Assembly: GCA_947625475.1 (NCBI GenBank)
Contig: CANQOL010000013.1
Location: forward strand, 1-64,000
Direction of reading: 5' to 3'
Origin: an uncultured Acetatifactor sp.
GTDB taxonomy: Bacteria; Bacillota; Clostridia; Lachnospirales; Lachnospiraceae
DNA: 64,000 nt
The notes under the pieces are model-generated. The model saw only the letters and a list, made by a program, of their open reading frames with translations, was not told the DNA's origin and did no database searches. Of this stretch, positions 48,059-57,245 are shown one piece after another. The position numbers were made by a program, and so were the translations under genes. Each line of letters begins with the position of its first letter. Position 1 is the stretch's first letter.

Positions 48059-49691
48059 GATCGCGCTGCTTTCCAATGTGAATATGAGCTTTGTGGTGCG
48101 CCTCCTTGAGAAGGAATGGGAAATCTACCGGGGGGAGGGCTACGGCAACGAGCTGGGGCTGATGCTGGATCCCGGTTCCTCCTACCGGCGCTTTGATCCC
48201 CAGATTACCTTCCTGATTCTGGATCTGATGGAGCTTTTGGAGCATGAGACGGGGCCGAAGGAGAGCGCCGCCCGGATCAGGGAGTGGTTCGGTCTCCTGG
48301 AGGGAGCCCTGGATCCCGGAAAGCTGTACTATCTCTCCGACGCCTATCTGTGGGGGCCGGAGGCGGGCCTGCTGGAGCCGGCGGCGCGCCAGAGGCTGGA
48401 GGGGCAGTGGATGGAGGCCCTTCTGGGGCTTGGGGAGGTCCATCCCAATGTGCGGATCTTTCCCTACCGCGATCTCATCTGCCGCATGGGGGAGGGGGCG
48501 GCCTTTTCCCTGAAAACCTGGTATATGGGGAAAATCCTCCACTCGGGGGAGGCCCAGAGGCGCCTGGCGCAGGAGCTGGCCTACCGGGCCCAGCTTCCCG
48601 GGCGTGTGCCCAAAAAGGTGCTGCTGCTGGATCTGGACAACACCCTGTGGGGCGGCCTGGCGGGGGAGAGAGACGTAAGCCCCATTGCCCTGTCCCAGGA
48701 GGGGGAGGGACTGGCCTACAAAAATCTCCAGAGGGTGATCAGGAGGATGCAGGAGACGGGGGTGCTGCTGGCCATTGTCTCCAAAAACAATGAGGAGGAC
48801 GCCCTGGAGCTGATCCGGGAGCATCCCCACATGGTGCTGCGCCCGGAGGATTTCGCCGCCTGGCGGATCAACTGGGAGCCCAAGGACCGGAATATCCTGG
48901 AGATAGCCGGGGAGCTGAATCTGGGGGAGGATTCCTTTGTGTTCTGGGACGACAGCCCGGCGGAGCGGGAGCTGGTGCGCCAAAGGCTCCCTCAGGTGAC
49001 GGTGCCGGAGTTCCCGGAGAGACCAGAGGATTTGGCGGGGGCCATGACAGAGATATACCGGATGTATTTTGAGAAGGACATTGTCACCGGGGAGGACCGG
49101 GAGAAAACCCGCCAGTACGCCCAAAACGCCGCCAGGAACCGGCTTCAGAGCACGGCGGGGGACTATGAGGAGTATCTGCGCCGGCTTCAGATCCGCATCA
49201 CGCGGGTGGATCCGGCCCGCCATCTGGACCGGCTGGTGCAGCTGGTGAACAAGACCAACCAGTTTAATCTGACCACCCGGCGCTATCAGCGGGAGGAAAT
49301 GCAAAAGATAGTGGAAGAAAACACCAAAAGGGTGTATCTTTATAGAGTGGAGGACTGCTTCGGGGACAACGGCGTGACGGGGGCCCTGATTGTGGATCTG
49401 TCGGGAGAGCTTCCCATGGTGGAGGAATTTGTCTTAAGCTGCCGGGTGATGGGGCGCAGGATCGAGTATGCCCTGGCCCAGGACGTGGAGAGGGATCTGC
49501 AGGCGGCGGGGTATCCGGGAGCGGTGGGGCGCTATCTGCCCACCCCCAGGAACAAGCCGGTGGAGGAGCTCTATGAGAAGCTGGGATACCGGCTGCTTCG
49601 GGAGCTGCCCCAGGGAGGGAAGGAGTATGAAATCCGCTTCTCGGACAGGCCTCCCCGCCAGTATTTTGCACAGATCCTGGAGGAACCTTAA
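48048..49691 (+). CDS. FkbH-like HAD-IIIC protein (acyl loading onto ACP)
   Basis: This 547-residue protein has an N-terminal region (1-185), a HAD-IIIC domain with DLDNTLWGG (Asp195, Asp197) and FVFWDDSP, and a C-terminal GNAT-like module with LVNKTNQFNLTTRRY and SCRVMGRRIE. In natural-product pathways FkbH proteins take the glyceryl unit from 1,3-bisphosphoglycerate and load it on an acyl carrier protein. An ACP gene follows directly, then a PseH-like GNAT, so the acyl group probably ends up on pseudaminic acid (inference). Confidence 0.88.
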   Translation: MKPRIALLSNVNMSFVVRLLEKEWEIYRGEGYGNELGLMLDPGSSYRRFDPQITFLILDLMELLEHETGPKESAARIREWFGLLEGALDPGKLYYLSDAYLWGPEAGLLEPAARQRLEGQWMEALLGLGEVHPNVRIFPYRDLICRMGEGAAFSLKTWYMGKILHSGEAQRRLAQELAYRAQLPGRVPKKVLLLDLDNTLWGGLAGERDVSPIALSQEGEGLAYKNLQRVIRRMQETGVLLAIVSKNNEEDALELIREHPHMVLRPEDFAAWRINWEPKDRNILEIAGELNLGEDSFVFWDDSPAERELVRQRLPQVTVPEFPERPEDLAGAMTEIYRMYFEKDIVTGEDREKTRQYAQNAARNRLQSTAGDYEEYLRRLQIRITRVDPARHLDRLVQLVNKTNQFNLTTRRYQREEMQKIVEENTKRVYLYRVEDCFGDNGVTGALIVDLSGELPMVEEFVLSCRVMGRRIEYALAQDVERDLQAAGYPGAVGRYLPTPRNKPVEELYEKLGYRLLRELPQGGKEYEIRFSDRPPRQYFAQILEEP

Positions 49692-49737
49692 GACCGGAAA
49701 GAGGCTCGGAGCACAAACGCCCCGGAAGGGAGAAGCT

Positions 49738-49959
49738 ATGAAGGAAAAAATCATCGCCCTGATAGAAGAGGTGCTGCAGGTTCCCCCCGGAACCGTGGGG
49801 GAAAACACTCGGATGGAGGATGTGGAGCAGTGGGATTCTCTGGCCCATGTGATGCTGATCGGGGAGCTGGAGGCAAAGCTGGGGATTTCCATCCCTCTGG
49901 AGGAAGCCGTGGAGATAGACTGCGTGGCCCAGATTCTGGAGAAAGCGGGGGCGCTGTGA
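49738..49959 (+). CDS. Acyl carrier protein
   Basis: This 73-residue four-helix carrier has the phosphopantetheine attachment Ser34 in QWDSLAHVML. EEVLQVPPGTVGENT and LGISIPLEEAVEID are typical of ACPs outside fatty-acid synthesis. GGAAGGGAG precedes the ATG. Its 3' end overlaps the PseH-like GNAT gene by 4 bp, and the FkbH-like gene ends 46 bp upstream. A phosphopantetheinyl transferase is not in the window. Its position inside the pse operon implies acyl delivery to the sugar. Confidence 0.92.
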   Translation: MKEKIIALIEEVLQVPPGTVGENTRMEDVEQWDSLAHVMLIGELEAKLGISIPLEEAVEIDCVAQILEKAGAL

Positions 49960-50507
49960 GCGTCACGCTGCGGGGGCTGGAGGATGGGGACCTGCAAAGG
50001 ATCATGGACTGGCGCATGGACCCGGAGATCACCCGCTACATGAACACAAATCCCAAGCTCACCCTGGAGGGGCAGAGAAGGTGGCTGGAGGGCATCCGTC
50101 AGAACCCGGACGTGCGCTACTGGATGATCCGGGTGGAGGGCCAGGAGGCGGGCGTCATCAATCTGACGGGGCTCTCCCGGCCGGACGGGGTCCTGGGCTG
50201 GGCCTACTATGTGGGGGAGAAAAGGCTGCGGAGCCTCAAGACGGCCCTCTCCCTGGAGATGAGCCTGTACGATTATATTTTCGGCGAGCTGGGAAAGAAG
50301 GCCCTGGTGGGGGATATCTTTACCCTGAACCGGGGAGTGATCCAGCTCCACCTCCTGTGCGGAAGCCAGATTTTGGAGGAAAAAAAGGCCCATGTGTGCA
50401 AGGAGGGCGTCTGGTACGACGTGACCTTTATGGGGATTACAAGGGAGAGATGGGAGCAGATCCGGGGGCAGAAGCGGTACGAGAAGATTCTGTTTCCCCC
50501 GGTTTAG
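49956..50507 (+). CDS. pseH: PseH-like N-acyltransferase (GNAT)
   Basis: This 183-residue GNAT has LRGLEDGDLQRIMDWRMDPEITRYMNT, the N-terminus typical of PseH, and later GWAYYVGEKR and NRGVIQLHLLCG. PseH acetylates the 4-amine of the PseC product using acetyl-CoA. Here the GTG start overlaps the stop of the ACP gene (GTGA), so this enzyme may instead use the acyl-ACP; the canonical Q/RxxGxG acetyl-CoA loop is not evident. Which acyl donor is used cannot be decided from sequence. Confidence 0.8.
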   Translation: MSVTLRGLEDGDLQRIMDWRMDPEITRYMNTNPKLTLEGQRRWLEGIRQNPDVRYWMIRVEGQEAGVINLTGLSRPDGVLGWAYYVGEKRLRSLKTALSLEMSLYDYIFGELGKKALVGDIFTLNRGVIQLHLLCGSQILEEKKAHVCKEGVWYDVTFMGITRERWEQIRGQKRYEKILFPPV

Positions 50508-50535
50508 ATCCGGCCAAAAAGGAAGGGAGAAGCCT

Positions 50536-51594
50536 ATGAACAAGGAGATTTATATAGGAAACCGGAAAATCAGCCAGGATTCCCCGGTGTTTATTGTGGC
50601 GGAGATGAGCGCCAACCACCTGATGGACTTTGACCGGGCGGTGGAGCTGATGCGGGCGGCCAGGGAGGCGGGTGCGGACGCGGTGAAGGTGCAGACCTAC
50701 CTGCCGGATACCATCACCCTTGACAGCGACGCCCCCTGTTTCCAGATTACCCAGGGCACCATCTGGGACGGGACCACGCTCCATAAGCTGTACGAGTCCG
50801 CCTACACCCCCTGGGAGTGGCAGCCGAAGCTGCAAAAAATTGCCGGGGAGCTGGGCCTTCTCTTCTTTTCCTCCCCCTTTGACCCCACCAGCGTGGATTT
50901 CCTGGAGCAGATGAACGTGCCCGCCTACAAGATTGCCTCCTTTGAGATCAACGATATCCCCCTGATACGCAAGATCGCCAGGCTGGGCAAGCCCATGATC
51001 TTCTCCACGGGGGTGGCCTATCTGGCGGATATCGAGCTGGCCATGCGCACCTGTCAGGAGGAGGGCAACCGGGATGTGATCCTGCTCAAGTGTTCTTCGG
51101 CCTACCCTACGCCCTATGAGGATATCAATCTGCGGACCATGCCCCACATGGGAGAGACCTTTGACTGTCTGACGGGCCTGTCCGACCACACCATGGGAAC
51201 CGCCGTGGCGGTGGCGGGAGCGGCCCTGGGGGCCAGAGTGGTGGAAAAGCACCTGACCCTGCGAAGGAGCGACGGAGGGGCCGACGGGGCCTTTTCCATG
51301 GAGCCGGAGGAGTTTCGGAGCATGGTGGAGGGGATCCGCACGGTGGAAAAGGCTCTGGGAAGGGTGACCTATGAGCTGACGGACAGACAGATCCACAGCC
51401 GGGACCATGCCCGCAGCCTGTTTGTGGCCAGGGATATGAGGGCGGGGGAGGTCTTTACCCCGGAGAACCTCCGCTCCGTCCGGCCCTCCTGCGGCCTCCA
51501 CACCAAGTATTATGAGGATATTCTGGGAAAGAAGATCACCCGGGACGCCCCCTTAGGCACCCCCATGTCCTGGGATCTGGTGGATTTCTCATGA
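50536..51594 (+). CDS. pseI: Pseudaminic acid synthase
   Basis: This 352-residue NeuB-family enzyme condenses the 6-deoxy-di-N-acyl-altrose (product of PseG) with phosphoenolpyruvate to give pseudaminic acid. It has the TIM-barrel start IVAEMSANH, AGADAVKVQTY, SSPFDPTSVDFLE, CSSAYPTPYEDINL and SDHTMGTAVAVAGAALGA. A C-terminal antifreeze-like SAF domain (about 290-350) has RSLFVARDMRAGE. The AYPTP and GAFSM features favour PseI over NeuB. It overlaps pseG by 4 bp. Confidence 0.93.
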   Translation: MNKEIYIGNRKISQDSPVFIVAEMSANHLMDFDRAVELMRAAREAGADAVKVQTYLPDTITLDSDAPCFQITQGTIWDGTTLHKLYESAYTPWEWQPKLQKIAGELGLLFFSSPFDPTSVDFLEQMNVPAYKIASFEINDIPLIRKIARLGKPMIFSTGVAYLADIELAMRTCQEEGNRDVILLKCSSAYPTPYEDINLRTMPHMGETFDCLTGLSDHTMGTAVAVAGAALGARVVEKHLTLRRSDGGADGAFSMEPEEFRSMVEGIRTVEKALGRVTYELTDRQIHSRDHARSLFVARDMRAGEVFTPENLRSVRPSCGLHTKYYEDILGKKITRDAPLGTPMSWDLVDFS

Positions 51595-52655
51595 TCCTGA
51601 TCCGGGCGGACGGGGGAGCGAAGGCGGGGGCCGGCCATCTGATGCGGTGCCTGACGGTTGCGGACGCCCTGAGGCGTGAGCCTGAGAGGCCTTCTGCCGG
51701 CGCGGGGAAAGCCGGGGAGAAGGAGATCCTCTTTGTCTGCGCGGACGGTGAGTCCGGGGATTTTGTGTCCGCCCGGGGCTATCGGGCCCTGGTGCTGCAC
51801 ACGGACAGCCGGGATCTGGAGGGGGAGCTTCCCGCCTGGGAAGGGCTTCTCGGGGAGCTGCCCGGCGCCCCCGGGGCAATCCTGGCGGACAGCTATTTTG
51901 TGACGGAAGGGTATCTGAAGGCCCTGGGGCGCTTTGCCCCGGTGGCTCTGCTGGACGATATGGCCCTGAAAAGCTGGCCGGCGGACGCCCTGATCAACTA
52001 CAATGTGTATGCCCGGAAGGAGATGTATGTCTCCGGGCCGGGGCAGGGGGCCCGGCGCCTTTTCCTGGGAGGGGACTATATTCCCGTCCGGCCCCGGTTT
52101 TTGGAGCAGCCCTATCAGGTCCGGGACAGGGTCCGGGAGATCCTGATCACCGTGGGAGGCGGGGATCCGGAGAACATCACCGGGCGGATACTGGAGAGCC
52201 TGTGGGATCCGGCCTATGAGTATCATCTGGTTTTGGGCAGGTATCATCCGGGCAGCCAGGCGCTGGAGAGGGAGATCTCCGGGAAGGGGAATGTGGCCCT
52301 TCACAGGGATGTGCAGGATATGGCGGGGCTCATGGCCCGGTGCGATCTGGCGGTCACCGCGGGGGGCACCACCGTGTACGAGCTCTGCGCCCTGGGACTT
52401 CCCTTTGTGTGCTTTTCCTGTGCCCCCAATCAGGAGGCCCTGACGGAGTACATGGGCCGGGAGGGCGTGGGGGGCTTCGCGGGGGCTTATCACAGGCAGC
52501 CCCGGGAGACCCTCTCCCGGATGGCCGGAGAGGTACGGGCCCTTGTCCGGGATCCGGACCGCAGGCGGGCCGGATCCCAAAGGGGGAAGGCCCTGGTGGA
52601 CGGCCGGGGGGCCCGGCGGATCGCCGGGATCCTTCGGGAGCTGGCGGGAGAGTAG
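51591..52655 (+). CDS. pseG: UDP-2,4-diacetamido-2,4,6-trideoxy-beta-L-altropyranose hydrolase
   Basis: This 354-residue GT-B-like hydrolase removes UDP to free the sugar for PseI. The catalytic His16 lies in the AGHLMRC motif, as in the G-x-G-H-x-x-R pattern of PseG. LADSYFV, ITVGGGDPENIT and VTAGGTTVYELCALGLPFV form the nucleotide-binding C-terminal lobe. The ATG overlaps the pseI stop (ATGA). The enzyme set pseB, C, H, G, I, F is thus complete in this window. Confidence 0.92.
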   Translation: MILIRADGGAKAGAGHLMRCLTVADALRREPERPSAGAGKAGEKEILFVCADGESGDFVSARGYRALVLHTDSRDLEGELPAWEGLLGELPGAPGAILADSYFVTEGYLKALGRFAPVALLDDMALKSWPADALINYNVYARKEMYVSGPGQGARRLFLGGDYIPVRPRFLEQPYQVRDRVREILITVGGGDPENITGRILESLWDPAYEYHLVLGRYHPGSQALEREISGKGNVALHRDVQDMAGLMARCDLAVTAGGTTVYELCALGLPFVCFSCAPNQEALTEYMGREGVGGFAGAYHRQPRETLSRMAGEVRALVRDPDRRRAGSQRGKALVDGRGARRIAGILRELAGE

Positions 52656-52677
52656 AGAGGGCGGCATAGGAGAGGAC

Positions 52678-53559
52678 ATGAGAGAGAGCGGACGCGGACA
52701 ACGGCAGAGGGGATCGGCGGGGATCCGGCTTTGGCAGGGCCTTTTGGGGGCGCTGCTCCTTGCGCTTCTTTTGATGGGACTGGGGCTCCTTTCCGCCCTG
52801 GGCCGCCCGGGAAGGGTTTTGGAGGCGGACATTCTGTTCTTGGGGGACAGTATCGCGGGAAAGTGCAGGGACGAGACCTCCGTGACGGCCCTTCTGGAGC
52901 AGGCCGCAGGGAAAAGGGTGTTCAACGGGGCCCTTGGCGGCACGACCCTGAGCTGTCAGAACAGGGAGCACCGGGACACCGTTATGAAGGATGCGCTCTC
53001 TCTGGAGGGCCTCACTGAGGCCCTGGTGTACCGGGATTTTGGCGTGCAGAAGAATGTGACGGTCCGGGAGAACGGGACGGAGAGCTTCGGGGAGCTGGTG
53101 GACCGGCTGGAGGCCCTGGATCTGCCGCGGGTGGAGCTGCTGGTGCTGGAGTACGGGACCAACGACTACTTTGCCGGGTCGCCCATCGCAAACCCGGAGG
53201 ATCCTTTTGACAAATACACAGTGGAGGGAGCCCTGCGCACCTCCCTGGCGCTGCTTCGCGAGAAGGAACCCTCCCTGCGGGTGCTGGTGCTCAGCCCAAC
53301 CTACAACTGGTATCTGAACACCGGGAAGACCTGCGAGGATATCCAGTTTGGCGGAGGGTATCTGAAGGAGTATGCGGACGCCCTGGAGCGGGTGAGCGGG
53401 GAGTTTGGCCTGGAATTTTTGAATCTGTACGAGGATTTTTATCCCCATGAGTCCTATGAGGACTGGAGGCTCTACACGGAGGACGGGGTCCATCCCAATC
53501 AGGCGGGCCGGGAGAAAATCGCCCGGGCCGTGGGGGAGTATCTGAGGGAACACCCATAG
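52678..53559 (+). CDS. Exported SGNH/GDSL hydrolase-family protein
   Basis: This 293-residue protein has an N-terminal membrane anchor (about 17-38) and an SGNH domain with FLGDSIAG (Ser58), LEYGTNDYF (Asn) and EDGVHPNQAG (Asp269, His272). The complete triad predicts an esterase or acetyl transfer role on the surface glycan. The ATG at 52678 has AGGAGAGG upstream; an in-frame ATG at 52543 would lie inside pseG. It follows pseG by 22 bp. Confidence 0.8.
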   Translation: MRESGRGQRQRGSAGIRLWQGLLGALLLALLLMGLGLLSALGRPGRVLEADILFLGDSIAGKCRDETSVTALLEQAAGKRVFNGALGGTTLSCQNREHRDTVMKDALSLEGLTEALVYRDFGVQKNVTVRENGTESFGELVDRLEALDLPRVELLVLEYGTNDYFAGSPIANPEDPFDKYTVEGALRTSLALLREKEPSLRVLVLSPTYNWYLNTGKTCEDIQFGGGYLKEYADALERVSGEFGLEFLNLYEDFYPHESYEDWRLYTEDGVHPNQAGREKIARAVGEYLREHP

Positions 53560-53597
53560 ATGATCCCCGGGGGGATATTTTGAGAAGGAGGAACGGT

Positions 53598-55154
53598 ATG
53601 CTGAGCCCTGCGGAAGCCGGGAGGCTTGTGAAACAGAAGGTAAAACCCCAGTGGCGGGCCGCCTTTTGGTCGGTTTTGATCCTGGGCCTGCTGATCCATC
53701 TGCCCATGATGGTGCGGGACATTCCCAACCATGACGGTCTGGCGAGCATGTACTTTGACCAGAATATGATCACCTCCGGCAGGTGGTTCCTCACGGTGGC
53801 CTGCGGGATCTCATCCTACTATACGCTGCCCTGGCTCATAGGGCTTTTAAGCCTGCTCTATCTGGGGCTGGCGGGGGCGGCCCTGGCAGAGTTTTTGGAG
53901 ATCAAAAGCAGCGGGACTGCGGCCCTGGTGGGAGGGCTGCTGGTATCCTTCCCCGCCCTGGCCTCGGGCTTTGCCTATGTGTTTACTCTGGACGGATATA
54001 TGCTGGGACTGCTTTTGGCGGTGCTGGCCCCTCTCCTGACCAGGAAGCTGCGCTTCGGCCCGGCGGCGGGGGCCCTCTGCCTGGCCCTGAGCATGGGGAT
54101 CTATCAGGCGTATGTGGCCTTCGCGGCCCTGCTGTGTCTCTACGGCGTGGGGATGGCGGCCATGAGCGGCAGAGATCTTCGGGCAAAGCTGCGGGAGAGC
54201 CTGCGCTACCTGGAGATGGGCGTCCTGGGGGCTGCGGGCTACTATGGGATGCTCCGACTTCTTTTGTGGATCCAGGGGAAGGAGCTCGCCTCTTACCAGG
54301 GGATTGACCAGGCGGGAGAGGGGGGCGGCGGCCTGTCTGCCGTCCTTGGGCATATGTACACGGACTTTGCGGCCTTCACCTTAAAGGGGCGGGTGCTGAT
54401 AAACAACGGTTTTTCCCTGGCGGCCCTGGCGCTTCTGGGGATAATGGCCCTGGGGGCGGTGCTGGGACTGGCGCGGCGAAAAAAATGGTGGAAGAGTATA
54501 TGGTTTTTCGCTATAATGGGTGTGATGGCGGCCGGGATTCCCGTTGCGTCCAATCTGATCCTGGCGGTGTCCCCCCAGGTGACCTATCATCTGCTGATGC
54601 GGTATCAGTGGGTGCTTTTCCCGATCCTGCTGACGGCCTTTGTGAGCCGCTGGGGCGGGGGAGAGGGCAGATGGGGCTGCCTGCGGGAGTGGGGGCTGCT
54701 TGCGGGGGCGGGGATCCTGATCTTTAATTTTGCGGTGACGGACAATATTGCCTACTCCAACCTGCAGAAGAAGTATGAAAAGACCTACGCCTACTGTCTG
54801 CGGCTGCTGGACCGGATTGAGCAGACAGAAGGGTACTACCGGGGGATTCCCATCGCCATGGTGGGCGTGGTGGGGGACGAGCCCTATCCGCTCACGGATA
54901 TCACCGGGAAGGTGACCGGAGGCATGATCGGCATGAGCGGGGATCAGCTGCTGTACACGGGGAGCAATTACCAGGCATTTATGCAGCACTATCTGGGGGC
55001 GACCCTGAACTTTCTGCCGGCGGACGCCATGGCGGAGATGTACTACAGTCCCGAGTATCGGGAGATGGAGAGCTTCCCGGGGAAGGATTCCATCCGTATA
55101 ATAGACGGGATCCTCTATGTGAAGACGGAAAACCGGGAAGAAGGGGAGGAATAG
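53598..55154 (+). CDS. GtrII-like glucosyltransferase-domain membrane protein
   Basis: This 518-residue polytopic protein matches the GtrII (Glucos_trans_II, PF14264) pattern: RDIPNHDGLASMYFDQNMITSGRWF places Asp residues in the first exterior loop. LTLDGYMLGLLLAVLAP, MGIYQAYVAFAALLCLYGV and the YSNLQKKYEKTYAYCLRLLDRIEQT tail follow. Such proteins transfer a lipid-phosphate sugar to a surface polymer outside the membrane. The GT2 gene 3 bp downstream looks like its GtrB partner. The ATG at 53598 has AGAAGGAGG 6 nt upstream. Confidence 0.8.
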   Translation: MLSPAEAGRLVKQKVKPQWRAAFWSVLILGLLIHLPMMVRDIPNHDGLASMYFDQNMITSGRWFLTVACGISSYYTLPWLIGLLSLLYLGLAGAALAEFLEIKSSGTAALVGGLLVSFPALASGFAYVFTLDGYMLGLLLAVLAPLLTRKLRFGPAAGALCLALSMGIYQAYVAFAALLCLYGVGMAAMSGRDLRAKLRESLRYLEMGVLGAAGYYGMLRLLLWIQGKELASYQGIDQAGEGGGGLSAVLGHMYTDFAAFTLKGRVLINNGFSLAALALLGIMALGAVLGLARRKKWWKSIWFFAIMGVMAAGIPVASNLILAVSPQVTYHLLMRYQWVLFPILLTAFVSRWGGGEGRWGCLREWGLLAGAGILIFNFAVTDNIAYSNLQKKYEKTYAYCLRLLDRIEQTEGYYRGIPIAMVGVVGDEPYPLTDITGKVTGGMIGMSGDQLLYTGSNYQAFMQHYLGATLNFLPADAMAEMYYSPEYREMESFPGKDSIRIIDGILYVKTENREEGEE

Positions 55155-55156
55155 GG

Positions 55157-56107
55157 ATGGCACTTTTGTCGGTCGTACTGCCCTCTTACAACGAAGAACA
55201 GAATATTGCCAACACGGCCAGGGTCCTCAGGGAGCTTTTGGAGGCGGAGGGGATCGAGTATGAGCTTGTCTTTGTCAGCGACGGCTCCGGGGACGGGACC
55301 TACCGGGAGATCCAGAGGGCCTCGGAGGCGGACCCAAGGGTCAAGGGAGCGTGCTTCAGCCGCAATTTCGGCAAGGAGGCCAGCATCTTTGCGGGGCTGA
55401 GGCTCTCCCGCGGGGATGCGGTGGTGGTCATGGACTGTGACCTGCAGCACCCGCCGGAGGTGATTCCCCAGATGTGGAAGCTCTGGCAGGAGGGCTATCA
55501 GGTAGTGGAGGGGGTGAAGTCCAGCCGGGGCCGGGAGAGCCTGGGACATAAGCTGTCGGCGGGACTGTTTTACCGGATCATGAGCCGGCTGATCAGGATG
55601 GACATGAACGCATCCTCCGACTATAAGCTCCTGGACCGGAGAGTGGTGGATGTGCTGCTGGCGCTCCCGGAGCGGAACACCTTTTTCCGGGCCCTGACCT
55701 TCTGGGCGGGCTTTCCCACGGCTTCTGTCAGCTACGAGGTCCGGGAGAGGCAGTTCGGGGAGAGCAAGTGGTCCTTCTTCAGCCTGATGCGCTACGCGGT
55801 GAACAATGTGACCAGCTTCAGCACCATGCCCCTGCAGCTGGTGACGGTGACGGGGCTGCTTTTCATCTGCTGCAGCGCAGTCCTGGCGGTGCAGACCCTG
55901 GTGCGTTACCTGACAGGCACCGCGGTGGAGGGCTTTACCACCGTGATTTTGCTGATTTTGATCGTGGGGGGCTGCCTGATGCTCAGCCTAGGCATCATCG
56001 GGCACTATATAGCCCGGATCTACGAGGAGGTCAAGGGGCGGCCCAAGTACATCATCAGCCAGGTGACGGAGAATGTACAGGGGGATGCGCTGGGGAGCTG
56101 GAAGTAG
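55157..56107 (+). CDS. GtrB-like bactoprenol glycosyltransferase
   Basis: This 316-residue protein has LSVVLPSYNEEQNI, LVFVSDGSGDGT, FSRNFGKEASIFAGL, MDCDLQHPPEVIPQM and the QFGESKWSFFSL motif of GtrB/ArnC-type enzymes. Two C-terminal membrane helices (about residues 232-255 and 264-290) follow. It probably loads glucose or a related sugar onto undecaprenyl phosphate for the adjacent GtrII-like protein. A GtrA-like flippase domain is encoded separately, in the fusion at 25500. Confidence 0.88.
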   Translation: MALLSVVLPSYNEEQNIANTARVLRELLEAEGIEYELVFVSDGSGDGTYREIQRASEADPRVKGACFSRNFGKEASIFAGLRLSRGDAVVVMDCDLQHPPEVIPQMWKLWQEGYQVVEGVKSSRGRESLGHKLSAGLFYRIMSRLIRMDMNASSDYKLLDRRVVDVLLALPERNTFFRALTFWAGFPTASVSYEVRERQFGESKWSFFSLMRYAVNNVTSFSTMPLQLVTVTGLLFICCSAVLAVQTLVRYLTGTAVEGFTTVILLILIVGGCLMLSLGIIGHYIARIYEEVKGRPKYIISQVTENVQGDALGSWK

Positions 56108-56174
56108 GAAGAATCCGGCAAAGGGAAAGGGCCCGGGAGATGTCCGGCACATGCCCGGGGAGAGGTGCGGAAGG

Positions 56175-57245
56175 GTGAAAAAACGGATCGTCAGCATAGA
56201 GCTGCTTCGGATCATAGCCATGATGATGGTGGTGCTGCTCCATTATCTGTCCAAGGGGGAGCTTTTGGAGCCCCTGACGGGGCCCCTCACGGCTCAGGGC
56301 TTTACGGCCTGGCTCCTGGAGTCCTTCGCCATCGTGGCGGTGAATGTGTATATGCTGATCAGCGGGTATTTCCTGGTGGAGTCCGGCTTTCAGCTGTCCC
56401 GTCTGGTGCGGCTGATCTGCCAGGTGCTGTTTTACAGCCTGGGGGTCCCTCTGGTGCTGCTGGCCCTGGGGGCGGTCCGCCGGGAGGATCTGGTCCTGTA
56501 CCGGCTTTTGCAGTATCTCTTTCCGACCCAGATGGTACACTACTGGTTTGTGACCGCCTATGTGACGATGTATCTCTTCGGGCCGGTGCTGGCGGCGGGG
56601 GCAAAGACCCTCACCAGACGTCAGCTCCAGGGGGTGATCCTGTGTCTGCTGGCCTTTTTCTCTGTCAGCAAGACGGTCCTGCCCGTGCGGCTGGAGATGG
56701 ACAATCTGGGGTATGACGGGCTCTGGTTCATGTGTGTTTTCCTGGTGGCCGCCTACATCCGGCTCTACGGGATTCCCTTTTTCCGGGACAGGAGAAGGAG
56801 TCTTGTGTGCTACGGCCTCTCCTGCGCGGGGATTTATGCCCTGACAATGGCGGTGCGCTGGGTATACCTGGAGACGGGGCGTCTGGAGAACTATATCCAG
56901 GCGGCCTACAGCTACAACCATCTGCTGGTACTGCTGGGGGCGGTGTCCCTGTTTTACGCCTTCCTGAACTGGAGGATGGAGGGGGAGGGCAGGCTGGCCT
57001 CCCTGATCTGCGGGATAGGGCCCTGCACCTTCGGAGTGTACCTGCTTCACGAACAGATCGAGCTGCGCTTCCTCTGGCCGGGCTGGCTGGGAGCTGCCTT
57101 GACGGAAAATCCCCCGGTCATGGTGCTTCGGGCCGCCGTGAGCGTGCTGACGGTGTTTGCCCTGGGGATCCTGGTGGATCTGTGCAGGAAAAAGCTGTTT
57201 GACGGGGTGGAAAGCCTGGTGCGGCCAAGGAGAGAGAGGCGATGA
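56175..57245 (+). CDS. Acyltransferase-3 family membrane protein (OafA/WecH-like)
   Basis: This 356-residue polytopic enzyme has RIVSIELLRIIAMMMVVLLHY at the start, the conserved Arg/Glu/His motif of acyltransferase-3 proteins, and about ten membrane segments. CTFGVYLLHEQIELRF near the C-terminus is also family-typical. These enzymes O-acetylate sugars using acetyl-CoA. The GTG at 56175 has GGGGAGAGG 9 nt upstream; the region before it (from 56073) has no hydrophobic content. The gene overlaps the next by 4 bp. Confidence 0.85.
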   Translation: MKKRIVSIELLRIIAMMMVVLLHYLSKGELLEPLTGPLTAQGFTAWLLESFAIVAVNVYMLISGYFLVESGFQLSRLVRLICQVLFYSLGVPLVLLALGAVRREDLVLYRLLQYLFPTQMVHYWFVTAYVTMYLFGPVLAAGAKTLTRRQLQGVILCLLAFFSVSKTVLPVRLEMDNLGYDGLWFMCVFLVAAYIRLYGIPFFRDRRRSLVCYGLSCAGIYALTMAVRWVYLETGRLENYIQAAYSYNHLLVLLGAVSLFYAFLNWRMEGEGRLASLICGIGPCTFGVYLLHEQIELRFLWPGWLGAALTENPPVMVLRAAVSVLTVFALGILVDLCRKKLFDGVESLVRPRRERR

